This document shows positions 19,372 through 29,058 of a DNA stretch of 64,000 nucleotides, in pieces (the first letter of the stretch is position 1; each line of letters opens with the position of its first letter). The position numbers and the translations under genes are program-made. The notes under the pieces were generated by a model. It made no database searches, had not been told where the DNA came from, and worked only from the letters and a program-made list of their open reading frames with translations. This DNA comes from Clostridium cellulovorans 743B (lineage in GTDB: Bacteria; Bacillota; Clostridia; Clostridiales; Clostridiaceae): NCBI RefSeq assembly GCF_000145275.1, contig NC_014393.1:3162001-3226000 (forward strand), read 5' to 3'.

Positions 19372-19455
19372 CTATAAACTATACTTTTCGGATAAGTTAT
19401 AGCTGTAATCAGCCATTCCTGAACCCCAAATACTCACCATTTTAAATTGAATCAT
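19372..19455 (-). CDS. Possible 27-residue peptide or N-terminal gene remnant
   Basis: An excellent AAAGGAGG lies immediately before an ATG that opens a 27-codon frame (MIQFKMVSIWGSGMADYSYN then a short tail). The spacing is short for the first ATG and better for a second ATG at codon 6. It may be the front of a lost gene in the uronate operon neighbourhood. Not recognised. Confidence 0.2.
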   Translation of the reverse strand: MIQFKMVSIWGSGMADYSYNLSEKYSL

Positions 19456-19524
19456 TTACCTCCTTTGGTTCCAATGATAGAGGCAATCTTAACAATTGTT
19501 ACATCAAAATTTTTATCAATAAAT

Positions 19525-19647
19525 TCACCATGAGATGAAATATGAGATTACTATTACAGCAACAATAGTAAAAGGAAGCGTAAAAACAATTCCTTTTACT
19601 CTGCTCATAAGAATTTCAGCATCTGACAAAGCATTGAATTTTCCCAT
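19525..19647 (-). CDS. Possible 40-residue membrane peptide downstream of the DUF2264 gene
   Basis: The frame opens MGKFNALSDAEILMSR and ends in a hydrophobic segment (VFTLPFTIVAVIVISYFISW), consistent with one membrane helix. It follows the DUF2264 gene on the same strand by 44 nt, which suggests cotranscription. The ribosome binding site is poor. It could be the C-terminal scrap of a lost transporter; not recognised. Confidence 0.3.
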   Translation of the reverse strand: MGKFNALSDAEILMSRVKGIVFTLPFTIVAVIVISYFISW

Positions 19648-19691
19648 TTCCTGGTGAAGATATTCTCATATTTCCCCAGAGTGTTACCACA

Positions 19692-21746
19692 TTAAAGCTG
19701 TAGATTACCCTCTATTCCTTCAAATGCAATTCTTCTTTTTCTTCCATCAACCAAATTAACCTCTACTGGTCCATAACCCCCGCATTTTTCTTTATCTGTA
19801 TATTCAACAGAGTCAATTGGGAAAATCTCATCTTCTGAAAAATCTTCATGACTTTCTTTTGTTATTACCTGGGAAATCATTATATAAGGTTCATATCCAT
19901 ACTGTTTCTTTCTAGTTAGCTTTCCATAAACTATAATGGACTTCTCTGAATCTGGATTTGTTCCATGGCTATATAAAAGGTCTATCTCTTCCCATCCATC
20001 ATACAAAGTCATTGCAAGCTGTTTCTCTCTTCCAGTAAAATCATACCCCTTTAAGATTATCGCTTTTGCATTTCCTTTGGTAATTTTAGCTATCTCTGTG
20101 GCATTATCGGGGAATCCATAAGCACCTAAAGTCAAGGATATAGGTCTACCATATAATCTTAGTTTGTCTACTCTGATTATTCCATAAGATACAGGAAAAT
20201 CTGCAAGATTCACTGCGTGCATCCATGTAGCTTCTTTGCACAACTCATAATTAAAAAACTGTCTTCGATACAGTATTTCATCTTTTTTTCCATTCCAAAA
20301 GGTTACATTACATTTTTCATAATTTCCTGTAGTCAAATCTTGAAGCACATACTGCTCAGCCTCTACATCCATTGAAGGTGCTGACTCCCAAGGATATTTA
20401 CTATTGTAGCTTAATTTAGAATAATTCCACATGCCATGGTCATCTCTACAATTCTTTACGACCTTTCCAGTCCTTAAAATTGTCTCACCATTAGCTCCAT
20501 GATTGGTAAAGCAAAGAGCTGGTCCATCAAGTACAGTTTCTTTCACTTGATTATCAGCCAAACTGTCCCAAGTACCGTTATTCTCCTTTGCTGTCCAAAA
20601 CGGATGATCTGCTGGCAAATGCAGACATAAAAATGCTTTCCCTAGCCAAAAAGGAGACTCAGCGCAAGAATAACCCTGTACTAATGGTGTAAATTGTCCA
20701 TAAAATCCCATAGTGGGAATTCCATTAAAAAGAAAGTCTTCCCTAGTTAAAAATTGGAGCAAGGAACCTGACGCAATACGTCTTGCCAGCCCTGGATTTG
20801 CTGTAGAATTCTTAAGAAGCATGTTAGCATCAAAAGAACTAGTAGCAGCATTCCTGTAAACATTACTTCTTCCCCACATATTAGTGAAGCCATCTCTATC
20901 AAAATAATCTCCATAGGTTTCCATAAGCTTATTAGAATTCTCTTCAAACCTTTGGGCAAGGTAAGGTTCTTTTTCATAACCGTACCATAAGTTCCAAATA
21001 GGAGTATAAACATTGAAAGCCCAGCAAGAATAGTAGTCAAAGGAATGACCATCACGATACCATCCATCTCCTGCATAATAATTAAGAATGGTCTGAGCAT
21101 GATCCTTCATAATCTCTTCATCAATTGGATAGCCCACTTTATATAAAAAGGCCATATCTAGCATATTGAATAAGCGCCAGTTTTGTGGAACTGTGCTTGC
21201 ATGAGCAAAACTAGTCAAAAATTTAGCTATAATATCCTTTTCTTCTTTGGTATACGTGTCCCAAATTTCACTTTTGCAACTCCATAAGCATACCACTAAG
21301 GCACAAGTTTCTACGGTCTGTTGAAAGGTACTATAAGGACTTGAATTACCTGTCAATTCCTGCAGTTCCTCATAACTTCCCACTGAATTACTGTCCCCTT
21401 TAGTACAAGCACGTAGTACCTGTTCTTTATAATAATCTCTAATCTTATAACCACAAATAGTGCTATCTGGATTGTCATGAATTAATGGAGCTGCTATAAA
21501 AAAGGATCTGGCAAGACCTTCAAATATCTCTGCTTTTATCTCTATTTCTTTTTGTGCTCCCGTTGCATTTTTATGAGGATAAGTAATCTCAGTTTCTTTT
21601 CTTGGCATAATAACTGGATCATGAATGGATTTTATATTATTAAAAATACCTGTTAAAAGATATTCACAGGCTTCAATCCAGCTTTGCCTAGTTAATCCTG
21701 TGTATGGACTTAAATGAAAGTCCAATGTTTTAGGCTTAAATATCAT
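19692..21746 (-). CDS. DUF2264-family protein (predicted polysaccharide-degrading enzyme)
   Basis: 684 residues matching the DUF2264 layout: an N-terminal alpha/alpha-barrel-like region of about 400 residues rich in Trp and Tyr (RDGHSFDYYSCWAFNVY, FDRDGFTNMWGRSNVYRNA) and a C-terminal beta-rich region with KVVKNCRDDHGMWNYSKLSY. It has no signal peptide and is probably cytosolic. As recalled, members of this family have been placed among CAZy glycosidases (GH154-type beta-glucuronidases); that link could not be checked here. It lies 18 nt downstream of a GH88 uronyl hydrolase and follows an AraC regulator, so it very likely acts on uronic-acid oligosaccharides from pectin or arabinogalactan. 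AGGGGGA is 9 nt before the ATG. Confidence 0.8.
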   Translation of the reverse strand: MIFKPKTLDFHLSPYTGLTRQSWIEACEYLLTGIFNNIKSIHDPVIMPRKETEITYPHKNATGAQKEIEIKAEIFEGLARSFFIAAPLIHDNPDSTICGYKIRDYYKEQVLRACTKGDSNSVGSYEELQELTGNSSPYSTFQQTVETCALVVCLWSCKSEIWDTYTKEEKDIIAKFLTSFAHASTVPQNWRLFNMLDMAFLYKVGYPIDEEIMKDHAQTILNYYAGDGWYRDGHSFDYYSCWAFNVYTPIWNLWYGYEKEPYLAQRFEENSNKLMETYGDYFDRDGFTNMWGRSNVYRNAATSSFDANMLLKNSTANPGLARRIASGSLLQFLTREDFLFNGIPTMGFYGQFTPLVQGYSCAESPFWLGKAFLCLHLPADHPFWTAKENNGTWDSLADNQVKETVLDGPALCFTNHGANGETILRTGKVVKNCRDDHGMWNYSKLSYNSKYPWESAPSMDVEAEQYVLQDLTTGNYEKCNVTFWNGKKDEILYRRQFFNYELCKEATWMHAVNLADFPVSYGIIRVDKLRLYGRPISLTLGAYGFPDNATEIAKITKGNAKAIILKGYDFTGREKQLAMTLYDGWEEIDLLYSHGTNPDSEKSIIVYGKLTRKKQYGYEPYIMISQVITKESHEDFSEDEIFPIDSVEYTDKEKCGGYGPVEVNLVDGRKRRIAFEGIEGNLQL

Positions 21747-21764
21747 TTTACTAGTCCCCCTTTT

Positions 21765-22886
21765 TTACCATAGGAATAACTCCTGACCTGTCAACTTCCA
21801 TATTGCTTCTATGAAAAAATAATCTCCATAAATAATTGAGAATTCATGTTCTTTATCATGAAATGCAGCTGTACACTTTTCAAGAATATTATCAATATTA
21901 TCATCCCAGTTACATCTTTCTTTTTCAAGAGCTTGTAACAAACCAATTGCTGCCTCATGATAAATCTTCTTTTCTTCCTTAGAAACCGATTTTTCAATTT
22001 CTAACATACCACTTGCAGCAATTACCGCTGCTGTAGAATCCTCTAAACTGCAATCCTTAGGCTGACAAAAATCTACCGGAACTAATCCATTTTCCCAAAT
22101 GTGCTCTATAAAATAATTTGCCACTTTTTTAGCTGTATCTAGGTAAAGTTTTTTCTTAGTATGCTTATAACTTAGAGCAAAGCCATATAGTGCCCAGGCT
22201 TGGCCTCTTGTCCAGCAGGACCCTTCTCCATATCCTTGTCCTCCATATGTCTTTACAAATTCTCCAGTTGCAGGGTTAAATTCAACAATATGATTCACAG
22301 AACCGTCTTCCCTAACAAAGTATTTCACTGCAGTATCTGCATGGATAGTAGCAATCTGCATAAAACGAGGATCATTTATCTCCTTAGACGCCCAATATAA
22401 AAGAGGCAGATTCATCATACAATCAATAATAGCCCAGCCGGCTACTCTGCCATCATCATCACCGTTCCAAGCACGGATAAAAGAGCCAACAGGATTAAAT
22501 CGCCCTGCAAGATTATTCGCTGCTAAAAGTCCTCTGCTACGTGACTTTAAATTGCCTGTTAATCTATAATTTGCTACAGCAGTAGGAAGCCATTTAAATC
22601 CATTGTCATGGTCAAGCCCCTGTGGCTCCATTAAATTCTGATCTAGCTTTTTCTCATTTTCTTCTGCAATTTCACGAAACATTTCATTTTTTGTACCGTG
22701 ATACAGTTGCCACATGATGCCTCCCCAAAACCCATTAGTCCACCAACAAATATTACCTTGAGACATATCGTCAAAGGAGCCGTCTTTCGTAGTATAAGGA
22801 ATTTTATTTTTGTTTCGTTCTGCCACAAGTTCAACCTTTTTCTTGATTTTTTCCGAGACCTTCTCTGCCCATATTAATTCATCCAT
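21765..22886 (-). CDS. GH88 unsaturated glucuronyl/galacturonyl hydrolase
   Basis: About 373 residues, cytosolic. The enzyme removes the unsaturated uronic acid left at the non-reducing end of oligosaccharides after polysaccharide-lyase cleavage, using water-mediated hydration. Counting from the upstream ATG at 22907, the two conserved aspartates of the family are Asp101 in LDHDNGFKW and Asp162 in WAIIDCMMNLP; GEGSCWTRGQAWALYGF is a further hallmark. The internal ATG at 22886 is preferred because AAAGGAAAGAG lies directly before it, while the ATG at 22907 lacks a ribosome binding site. It is the middle gene of an AraC-GH88-DUF2264 unit and would process the products of a pectate lyase such as the PL9 enzyme at 49198. 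Confidence 0.9.
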   Translation of the reverse strand: MDELIWAEKVSEKIKKKVELVAERNKNKIPYTTKDGSFDDMSQGNICWWTNGFWGGIMWQLYHGTKNEMFREIAEENEKKLDQNLMEPQGLDHDNGFKWLPTAVANYRLTGNLKSRSRGLLAANNLAGRFNPVGSFIRAWNGDDDGRVAGWAIIDCMMNLPLLYWASKEINDPRFMQIATIHADTAVKYFVREDGSVNHIVEFNPATGEFVKTYGGQGYGEGSCWTRGQAWALYGFALSYKHTKKKLYLDTAKKVANYFIEHIWENGLVPVDFCQPKDCSLEDSTAAVIAASGMLEIEKSVSKEEKKIYHEAAIGLLQALEKERCNWDDNIDNILEKCTAAFHDKEHEFSIIYGDYFFIEAIWKLTGQELFLW

Positions 22887-23004
22887 TTTCTCTTTCCTTT
22901 CATTCATATCTATACTTTAGCTTATATTTCAACTTGCGTTGTGCAAGATCATTAAAACTCCATTTTCAACATTAAAAACCTTTACCCAGCAGTCAGCTAC
23001 CTAT

Positions 23005-23799
23005 TTAGTTTTTCTTTACAATCATCTTTTCTCTATATTCCCTTGGAGACAGTCCAGTATGTTTTTTAAACTGCCTTGAAAAATGGATTTCATTTTTATA
23101 ACCACAAATTTCTGCAATGGTGCTAATAGAAATCACTGATTGTAAAAGATAAAATTTTGCTTGTTCAACTCTGGCATTAATGACATCATTCATACTGCTA
23201 ACATGAAAGGTGTTTTTATACAAATGCTGAAAATATGATTGGCTTATATTAAGCTCCCTGCACATCATGTCAATAGACCAACTTAGCTGAGGTTCATTAT
23301 ATATTTTTGACCGTAAGTCAACCAACTTCAAATACATTGGATGGGATTTCACTGTATCTTTCCCATTTTGAATTTGTTCAGACAAACGATAAAGTAAAAT
23401 ATGCATATAATGATTTAATACTTCTTCTTTATAACTGCCATTGGAATATACTTCATTAATCACTGAGCTTATTAGCATTGAAATAGAAGGTATATCATAA
23501 AGAATCACTGGCCTATTCAATGGTATTTTCAGTTGATGAAAACAATGAGCTTCCCCTACAAAATCAAAATGTAGCCAATCATTTACATACTCTCCTCTTT
23601 TATTACAATAGCTACAAGGGACATTCCTATCAAACAAAACAAAAGTTCCTGGTGGTGTTTCGTATTCCTTTCCATCAATGATAAAAGATGTCTCTGTCTT
23701 AGTTAATAGCAAAAGATAATCCTTACTGCCATTCATATGACGTATCATAAAGTTTTGTGGATGATGATTATTACACCCCCCAATATTTACTTTAATCAT
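23005..23799 (-). CDS. AraC-family transcriptional regulator of the uronate operon
   Basis: 264 residues. An N-terminal cupin-type sensing domain (about 5-130; DGKEYETPPGTFVLFDRNVPC) is followed by a C-terminal pair of helix-turn-helix motifs (about 165-260; MCRELNISQSYFQHLYKN and IAEICGYKNEIHFSRQFKKH, then TGLSPREYR). It lies 97-118 nt upstream of the GH88 gene on the same strand, the usual place for a local activator responding to a uronic-acid oligosaccharide. Inducer inferred from the neighbours only. Confidence 0.88.
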   Translation of the reverse strand: MIKVNIGGCNNHHPQNFMIRHMNGSKDYLLLLTKTETSFIIDGKEYETPPGTFVLFDRNVPCSYCNKRGEYVNDWLHFDFVGEAHCFHQLKIPLNRPVILYDIPSISMLISSVINEVYSNGSYKEEVLNHYMHILLYRLSEQIQNGKDTVKSHPMYLKLVDLRSKIYNEPQLSWSIDMMCRELNISQSYFQHLYKNTFHVSSMNDVINARVEQAKFYLLQSVISISTIAEICGYKNEIHFSRQFKKHTGLSPREYREKMIVKKN

Positions 23800-23971
23800 T
23801 CTTTGGTTACCTGCTTTCCTTTTGGTTTCATTTTAACAAATAGATTTTAACTCCTCAATGATATAAACTATTAAAACTTATCCTATCCTGCTTTTTATAA
23901 AATCTTAACCTTCTTAAAATGTTGAAAAAATCAAACTATATATAGTTATTTTCTTATCATTTACCCATAAT

Positions 23972-24011
23972 AAAAAGCATTCAACTCTTTCATCAAAGTT
24001 GAATGCTTTTT
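23972..24011. terminator. Strong intrinsic terminator
   Basis: A 15-bp perfect stem AAAAAGCATTCAACT/AGTTGAATGCTTTTT with a 10-nt loop, A-tract on one side and T-tract on the other, between the small membrane-protein pseudogene and the AraC gene. It probably ends the transcript coming from 24284 and isolates the regulator. Confidence 0.85.
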
Positions 24012-24066
24012 ATCTTCAAAACCATTAATCATTATAATTAATGGCAAGTAGTCTTAGTCTTTAATC

Positions 24067-24284
24067 TTAACCTTTTCTTCTTCTAAATCTCATGATAAAT
24101 GGTACTATTCCAAACACACCATATAATCCAAATACACCAACCTTCTGTGCGGATATTGCTAAGACTATAACCATAATAATATACACGGAAGCGATCATAA
24201 AAAAATATGATTTTTTTCCTTAATAATTATGACCGCTAATCCAAAAGAACATAGCGCAAATATAAAACTTAATAAATACAACAT
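24067..24284 (-). pseudogene. Frameshifted small membrane protein gene
   Basis: AGGAG precedes ATG at 24284, which opens MLYLLSFIFALCSFGLAVII. At a run of seven identical bases (T7 at 24211-24217 on the plus strand) the frame is lost; one extra base there would restore it through FMIASVYIIMVIVLAISAQK to MRFRRRK and the stop at 24067. The joined product would be about 72 residues with two membrane helices. A homopolymer lesion may be a real mutation, phase variation or sequencing error. Family not recognised. Confidence 0.5.
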
Positions 24285-24356
24285 TTTTATTTTTTCTCCT
24301 AAAATTTTTGTTATCTTATAAATACAAACTCTAATTTATGTATGCTGGCTTTATCC

Positions 24357-24863
24357 CTACTCATAAGAATTCTGGGGATTTGGTAAAACCTTAAATTCTT
24401 CCTTACCCGATATAATCTTATGAATTTTATCAAATAAATTCCTTAACTCCACAGCATCCTTACTTACTGATAAATTATCTTCATCCCAGTATATATTCTT
24501 TTCTTTATTGTCAAATAATACTTTTATAGAATATGTATTGAAGGGTTTTGTACTTGTACTACTTTTAGGTTTAAAATCGTCAGGATAACTACATATATTG
24601 ATATCTCTCATAATTGAATAAATTTCATCCATTTCTTCATCAGATAATTTAAGATTTGTTGTTATAGGCTGTTCACCAATCATATCCTTCGTATAGGTTC
24701 CTTTAAAGGTATCCAATTGATTTTTTGCACCTATTCCATAATTTAATATAAATCCGAAATCTTTTGGTCTTTCTTGTGGAAGTTTTTGCTTACTTGTGCT
24801 ACATCCAGTAATTATAACTAAGCATAATAACAAAACCGATATTAACTTTGATAAAGTTTCCAT
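24357..24863 (-). CDS. Predicted lipoprotein of unknown function
   Basis: 168 residues with a lipoprotein signal peptide: a hydrophobic stretch (LISVLLLCLVIITG) ends in the lipobox ITGC, so Cys21 would be lipidated and the protein held on the outer face of the membrane. The mature part is charged, with no recognised family, and contains LKLSDEEMDEIYSIMRDINI and an aspartate-rich WDEDNLSVSKD segment, reminiscent of small clostridial lipoproteins that bind peptidoglycan or cations, but no function can be assigned. GAGGA lies about 8 nt upstream of the ATG. Confidence 0.75.
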   Translation of the reverse strand: METLSKLISVLLLCLVIITGCSTSKQKLPQERPKDFGFILNYGIGAKNQLDTFKGTYTKDMIGEQPITTNLKLSDEEMDEIYSIMRDINICSYPDDFKPKSSTSTKPFNTYSIKVLFDNKEKNIYWDEDNLSVSKDAVELRNLFDKIHKIISGKEEFKVLPNPQNSYE

Positions 24864-24955
24864 ATAAAATCCTCATTTCTCAATTGAGCATACATAGCCT
24901 ATTAGTTTATTTATAACATTACGAATCTCCATCATTAAATATAATTATTGGAAAC

Positions 24956-25699
24956 TTATACATGTGATTTGCTTTTAATATTTTCAATATGTTTCTCTTT
25001 AACTGATTTATCAGCCAAAGAATGACTTTTTAAAACCTCATATATTCTAGTAATTTCATTACCTCATAAAATATTCTTTTTGCCATTAATATCTTTCTTT
25101 AATTTTGGAAGCAACGCATTTCTCTTTACGATATACACATTTTGGGATGCCACAAAGACTTTTTTCAGCTCACATCGTTCACTAAACACTATATATGAGT
25201 AAAAATAATTACTATCAATATCTCTAAGCAGCTTCATTAATGCACTTATATGGGCCTTATTCTGCCATACTGGATTGTAAAATTTATTCTTAACTTTTCC
25301 ATTCAATGATTGTGTCCAATTTTTGTTATTTTCATCTCCAAATATCCATCCACTATAATTTTTTGATTCAAAAACATATATTCCTGATTTATTCAGCATT
25401 ATCAAACCTATTTCTGTTGTAGTTCCATCTTCCCTTGGGATATAGACATTAGATAAAATTTTATTGCCACCTTGAAGTTTTTCAAGAGCTGTAAAAGTCA
25501 AATATTCCCCATAATTTCCTGCATTGGAAATTGCCTTTAATAAGCTATTCCCACTATCTCCTTTGTATTTTGAATTTTTATATTTTGCATTTACATATAA
25601 AACTCGTAATGCAACACCAACAATCATAAGGACAATTATAAAAATAATAAAATATAAAGAGGGTTTAAAAATCGTAAAAAATATTTCATTTGTATCCAT
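24956..25699 (-). pseudogene. NERD-domain membrane protein interrupted by TGA
   Basis: The true start is most likely ATG 25699, directly after AAAGGAGATAGAT. One membrane helix (about 10-32) is followed by a nuclease-related NERD domain: GNYGEYLTFTALEKL, then EIGLIMLNKSGIYVFESKNYSGWIFG. The frame stops with TGA at 25064-25066, yet continues in the same frame as NEITRIYEVLKSHS and EKHIENIKSKS to TAA at 24956, which resembles the normal NERD C-terminus. A single nonsense change therefore seems to have removed about 35 residues. The catalytic core is intact, so a shortened protein of about 211 residues may still work; NERD proteins are of uncertain function, possibly DNA-directed. Confidence 0.65.
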
Positions 25700-25734
25700 A
25701 TCTATCTCCTTTCTAATGTACATAAATCGTATTT

Positions 25735-26883
25735 CTAAACTACCTTCCATACTCCATTTTCTACAAACTCAGTTGCTCTACTTTCTGCTCTAGATACAAT
25801 GTCATCACTATACCCCATGATATTAAGCAACTTTATAGCATTTCTTGTTTCAGATTTCCCTTCGTATAATTTATAATCAAAAGTAATCTCGCCATTATCG
25901 ACATTCTCTTGAAAATGATAATTTTCATAAACTCCGTGAAGAATACTGGTAAGTTCCAAATCATGCGTTGCACTTATACATAAAGAATTACATTTAGCAA
26001 TATAATTTAAAACTTCGCTAGATGCTGCTATTCTTTCAACAGTATTTGTTCCTCGTAATATTTCATCTATAAAACATAAGCAGGGAATGCTACTATTAAC
26101 ATTCTCTATAATTCTTTTTAAAGATTTAATTTCTACAATATAATAACTATCATTGCTTATAATATCATCTCTTAGTGCCATATAAGTGTATGTCTTAAAG
26201 TAACATGATTTATAATCCCTGGCTAAGCATGTATAAATAGTCTGTGCCAAAATAGAGTTTATAGCGACAGTTTTCAAAAATGTAGATTTCCCTGAAGCAT
26301 TAGAACCTGTAAGTAAAATAGATTTATATATTTCACAAGAGTTAGCAATCGGATCTTTGATAATCGCATGATATATATCTTTAAAATCTAAGTGCTTTCT
26401 TTTATGATTATTTTCAAATATAGGTTTAGTATAATAGTCTAGACTCTTTCTATATGAAGCAACAGGTATAAATCCATCTGTTTCCTCTACAAATTCATAA
26501 ATTAATTTAAAATCCTTTTTGTTATTTGCTAAAATTCTATTAATCTTCTCAAAATTTTTAACGTCAACTAGAAAAAACATTTTTATATAGTCCGTAACTA
26601 TAGCAAAATCATTGGCAATGTTAGGATCAATAAAAGCAGAAGATATATTTCTCACTTTTTCAAGATTAATTAAAGCCTCTTCAACATCTAAAATATCATC
26701 TCTAAGTTCTTCTATTTTTACCTATCACTCTTTCTTGTTCCTTTTGAAGTATAATATCAGATAGAGTAATATAGAAATCTTGCTTTTCTTTTGTTTTTGC
26801 CTTTTTAAATAATTCTTCTAAATCTTTATATGAGTATTTTAAGAATGCTCATACAAATTATTTTATTCACTTGTCTTTTCCAT
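25735..26883 (-). pseudogene. MutS-like ATPase gene, 5' truncated and frameshifted
   Basis: The open 306-residue part (25735-26655) holds a MutS-type ATPase: Walker A in LTGSNASGKST, Walker B in LCFIDEILRGTNT, and a SATHDLEL switch. Upstream, GGAGGAG and ATG 26883 open METKTSE-like sequence that stops at once; further pieces in other frames (KDLEELFKKAKTKEKQDFY, then EELRDDILDVEEALINLEKV) join the open part only with at least two frameshifts. Even if joined, the protein would be much shorter than full-length MutS-family proteins (usually 600 or more residues), and it lacks the mismatch-recognition domain. A stand-alone ATPase product from an internal start cannot be excluded. Confidence 0.7.
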
Positions 26884-26954
26884 AGAAACTCCTCCGATAA
26901 ATAGTCTTTTTATTTTACTATAACCTAACCACTTACTTATATAAACCAATTTTG

Positions 26955-27715
26955 TTAAGTCATTATCATCTTGTCTAAATTATTCACTATCGCCGCTAGG
27001 GATTTTCTACCTTTATATTCCTTCCATAAATCAATATAAACTTCAGGATTGTTATAGACATATATACCACCCCTCAAATCTATAATTATTTTGTTTCTCG
27101 TTTATTACTACCTTCTGAACTTGCATATTTTATTATCCAAAAATTTATTGCTACTTTAGCCATTCCATCATAACTGTTTTTTTCAGGTATTTGTACTTAG
27201 ACTTTACTAAAATCTTTAACCTCATCCCTACCCCAACTGCTATCATTTAATGCACCCATGATATCAACAATTTCTCTTCCTAAAGCATGTCTTTGTAATA
27301 GATTTGCAATTATTATTATCATAAAAACTTTAGGTGTCATTTTGGGTAATCCTTTATGTTCATAACTAGGAGTACCTATTAAAACCTCCAAATCATCGAT
27401 AACTTCACTAGTGTCACTAGCACATAAAAATGAGCTAACGTAACTATTCTTATCAGGCCATCCTATTTCCTCGAAATTTTTTGAAAGTCTATCCCATGCT
27501 CTAAAAACATGGAAATTCCCGCTTCCTTGATTAAAATCAAAAATATGACGACCTGGAAATGTATCATTACTGATGAATATTGATAAACAATCATACATTC
27601 CTGAGCAAGGATGTAACTCCATTATATTAAAACCAGCCTTATAATTATGTCTTCTTAAAAATTCTGCTACTAGCCTCTATGTAACAGCAGTAATAACACC
27701 ATAGCTATAATCCAT
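26955..27715 (-). pseudogene. Hypothetical (possibly TY-Chap2-like) gene with two in-frame stops and a frameshift
   Basis: GGAGGTAATGATT precedes ATG 27715, opening MDYSYGVITAVT, then TAG (27677-27679), then RLVAEFLRRHNYKAGFNIME and a well-preserved block of 141 residues (MELHPCSGMYDCLSIFI, GSGNFHVFRAWDRLS, NDSSWGRDEV), then TAA (27197-27199), then VQIPEKNSYDGMAKVAINFW. After a frameshift near 27095 the sequence continues IIIDLRGGIYVYNNPEVYID to a stop at 26955. The reconstructed protein is about 250 residues. The ELHPxxGxYDCLS motif resembles TY-Chap2 putative peptide chaperones, from memory only. Conserved codons between the stops argue for recent decay. Confidence 0.6.
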
Positions 27716-27984
27716 AATCATTACCTCCAAATTTTCAAAAATGCCCTAAAAATACGTAATGACTCTACACAAAATGCAAAGTCATTTTTAAACATGTATT
27801 TACTTAAGATAAGTATACCTTAATATCATTAATTTTCAAATATATAACTTATATTTGTTGCCTGTATCAGATTATCAAACTAAAGATGTTCCCACTTCAT
27901 AAGCAAACCTACTTTTGGGTTAGCTTAGCATCACAATAATAATTTCTAAACCTTATTATTTGGTAAAACCATTTGTATTTTTCT

Positions 27985-28473
27985 TTAAAACTCTAAAAGC
28001 ATATCATACCATTCAGAACCGCCATGTTCGGATTTTGAAACACCCTTATTTTCAAAACCAAACTTTGAATAGTAATGAATGAGCTTCTCTTTACATGTTA
28101 AAATAACACCTTTGCGCACCTTTAATTTTGATACTTCTATCATATGATTCATTAATTGTGCAGCAATTCCTTGATTGCAATACTCTGGTATCACGTCAAG
28201 CCCAAAGATAGTTTGGTAATCTCCATCTGGAACATGTAGTGTAGCATCAATAAATAGTTCATCATATATAGCCGTTTCATTGATTATTGCTCCATTTATA
28301 AACCCAATTATTTTCCCATCAATTTCAGCTACAAAAAAACTTTCTGGGAATGTCTTAATCCGTTGTTCGAATAACGCCTTCATAGCAGCCTCTGCCTCTG
28401 GAAAACATCTTGCTTCTACTTCTGCTACATCATCTAAGTCTTCTATAGACACTCTTCTGATTTTAATATCCAT
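27985..28473 (-). CDS. GNAT-family N-acetyltransferase
   Basis: 162 residues with a GNAT fold: IKIRRVSIEDLDDVAEVE at the N-terminus, a core strand SFFVAEIDGKIIGFINGA, and the acetyl-CoA-binding segment IPEYCNQGIAAQLMNHMIE (pattern Q/R-x-x-G-x-A), followed by LIHYYSKFGFENKG. It transfers an acetyl group from acetyl-CoA to an amine, acceptor unknown. AAAGGAG is 9 nt before the ATG. It is flanked by long non-coding stretches and is probably monocistronic. Confidence 0.88.
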   Translation of the reverse strand: MDIKIRRVSIEDLDDVAEVEARCFPEAEAAMKALFEQRIKTFPESFFVAEIDGKIIGFINGAIINETAIYDELFIDATLHVPDGDYQTIFGLDVIPEYCNQGIAAQLMNHMIEVSKLKVRKGVILTCKEKLIHYYSKFGFENKGVSKSEHGGSEWYDMLLEF

Positions 28474-29058
28474 TATAGTAATCTCCTTTTGAAATACTTA
28501 AGCTCATACTTAGTTCTGTCTTTCCACCCTAACTATACGGAATAATATAATCAACCTCCGCATCCTCTATATCCAGTATAACATTCTCACAATAGCTAAA
28601 TACATACCCTTCTATCAACAATACTTTCTTATCCTAATTATTAAAGGTTCGACTATCTCAAGCTGTTGAACTTCCTACATACTTTGTAATAATATTAACC
28701 ATAGTCATAATTAGCCCTGTTACTATCTTTTTACTACCAGTAACTGCATATTCTGAATTATTTAATATCCCATATTCATTGACTTGTAAAGAAAATTCTT
28801 ATCTTACTATTATCAGGTAGTAATTCTGGGTAAAAAATAAGGATTATTTTCAAAACAATAAACCTACTGAATAAAGCTAATCTATTTGCAATTCTAAATT
28901 GAGTTTTTTTCTCTATATTATTAATTACTTTCAATCATATGTACAATATAACGTGCCTTTCAATAGATAAGATTATCAATATAATTACGATATAAGAATA
29001 AATTAAATTATTTTATCATATACAATTATGTAAATTATTAATATTATAGAGGAATTTT
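28474..29058. other. Intergenic region with decayed coding sequence
   Basis: No intact ORF. On the minus strand between about 28670 and 28830 a broken frame reads NNSEYAVTGSKKIVTGLIM and then MVNIITKYVGSS, which looks like an old gene fragment; origin not recognised. The right end holds the promoter region and GAGGAA ribosome binding site of the DUF6512 gene. Confidence 0.4.
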
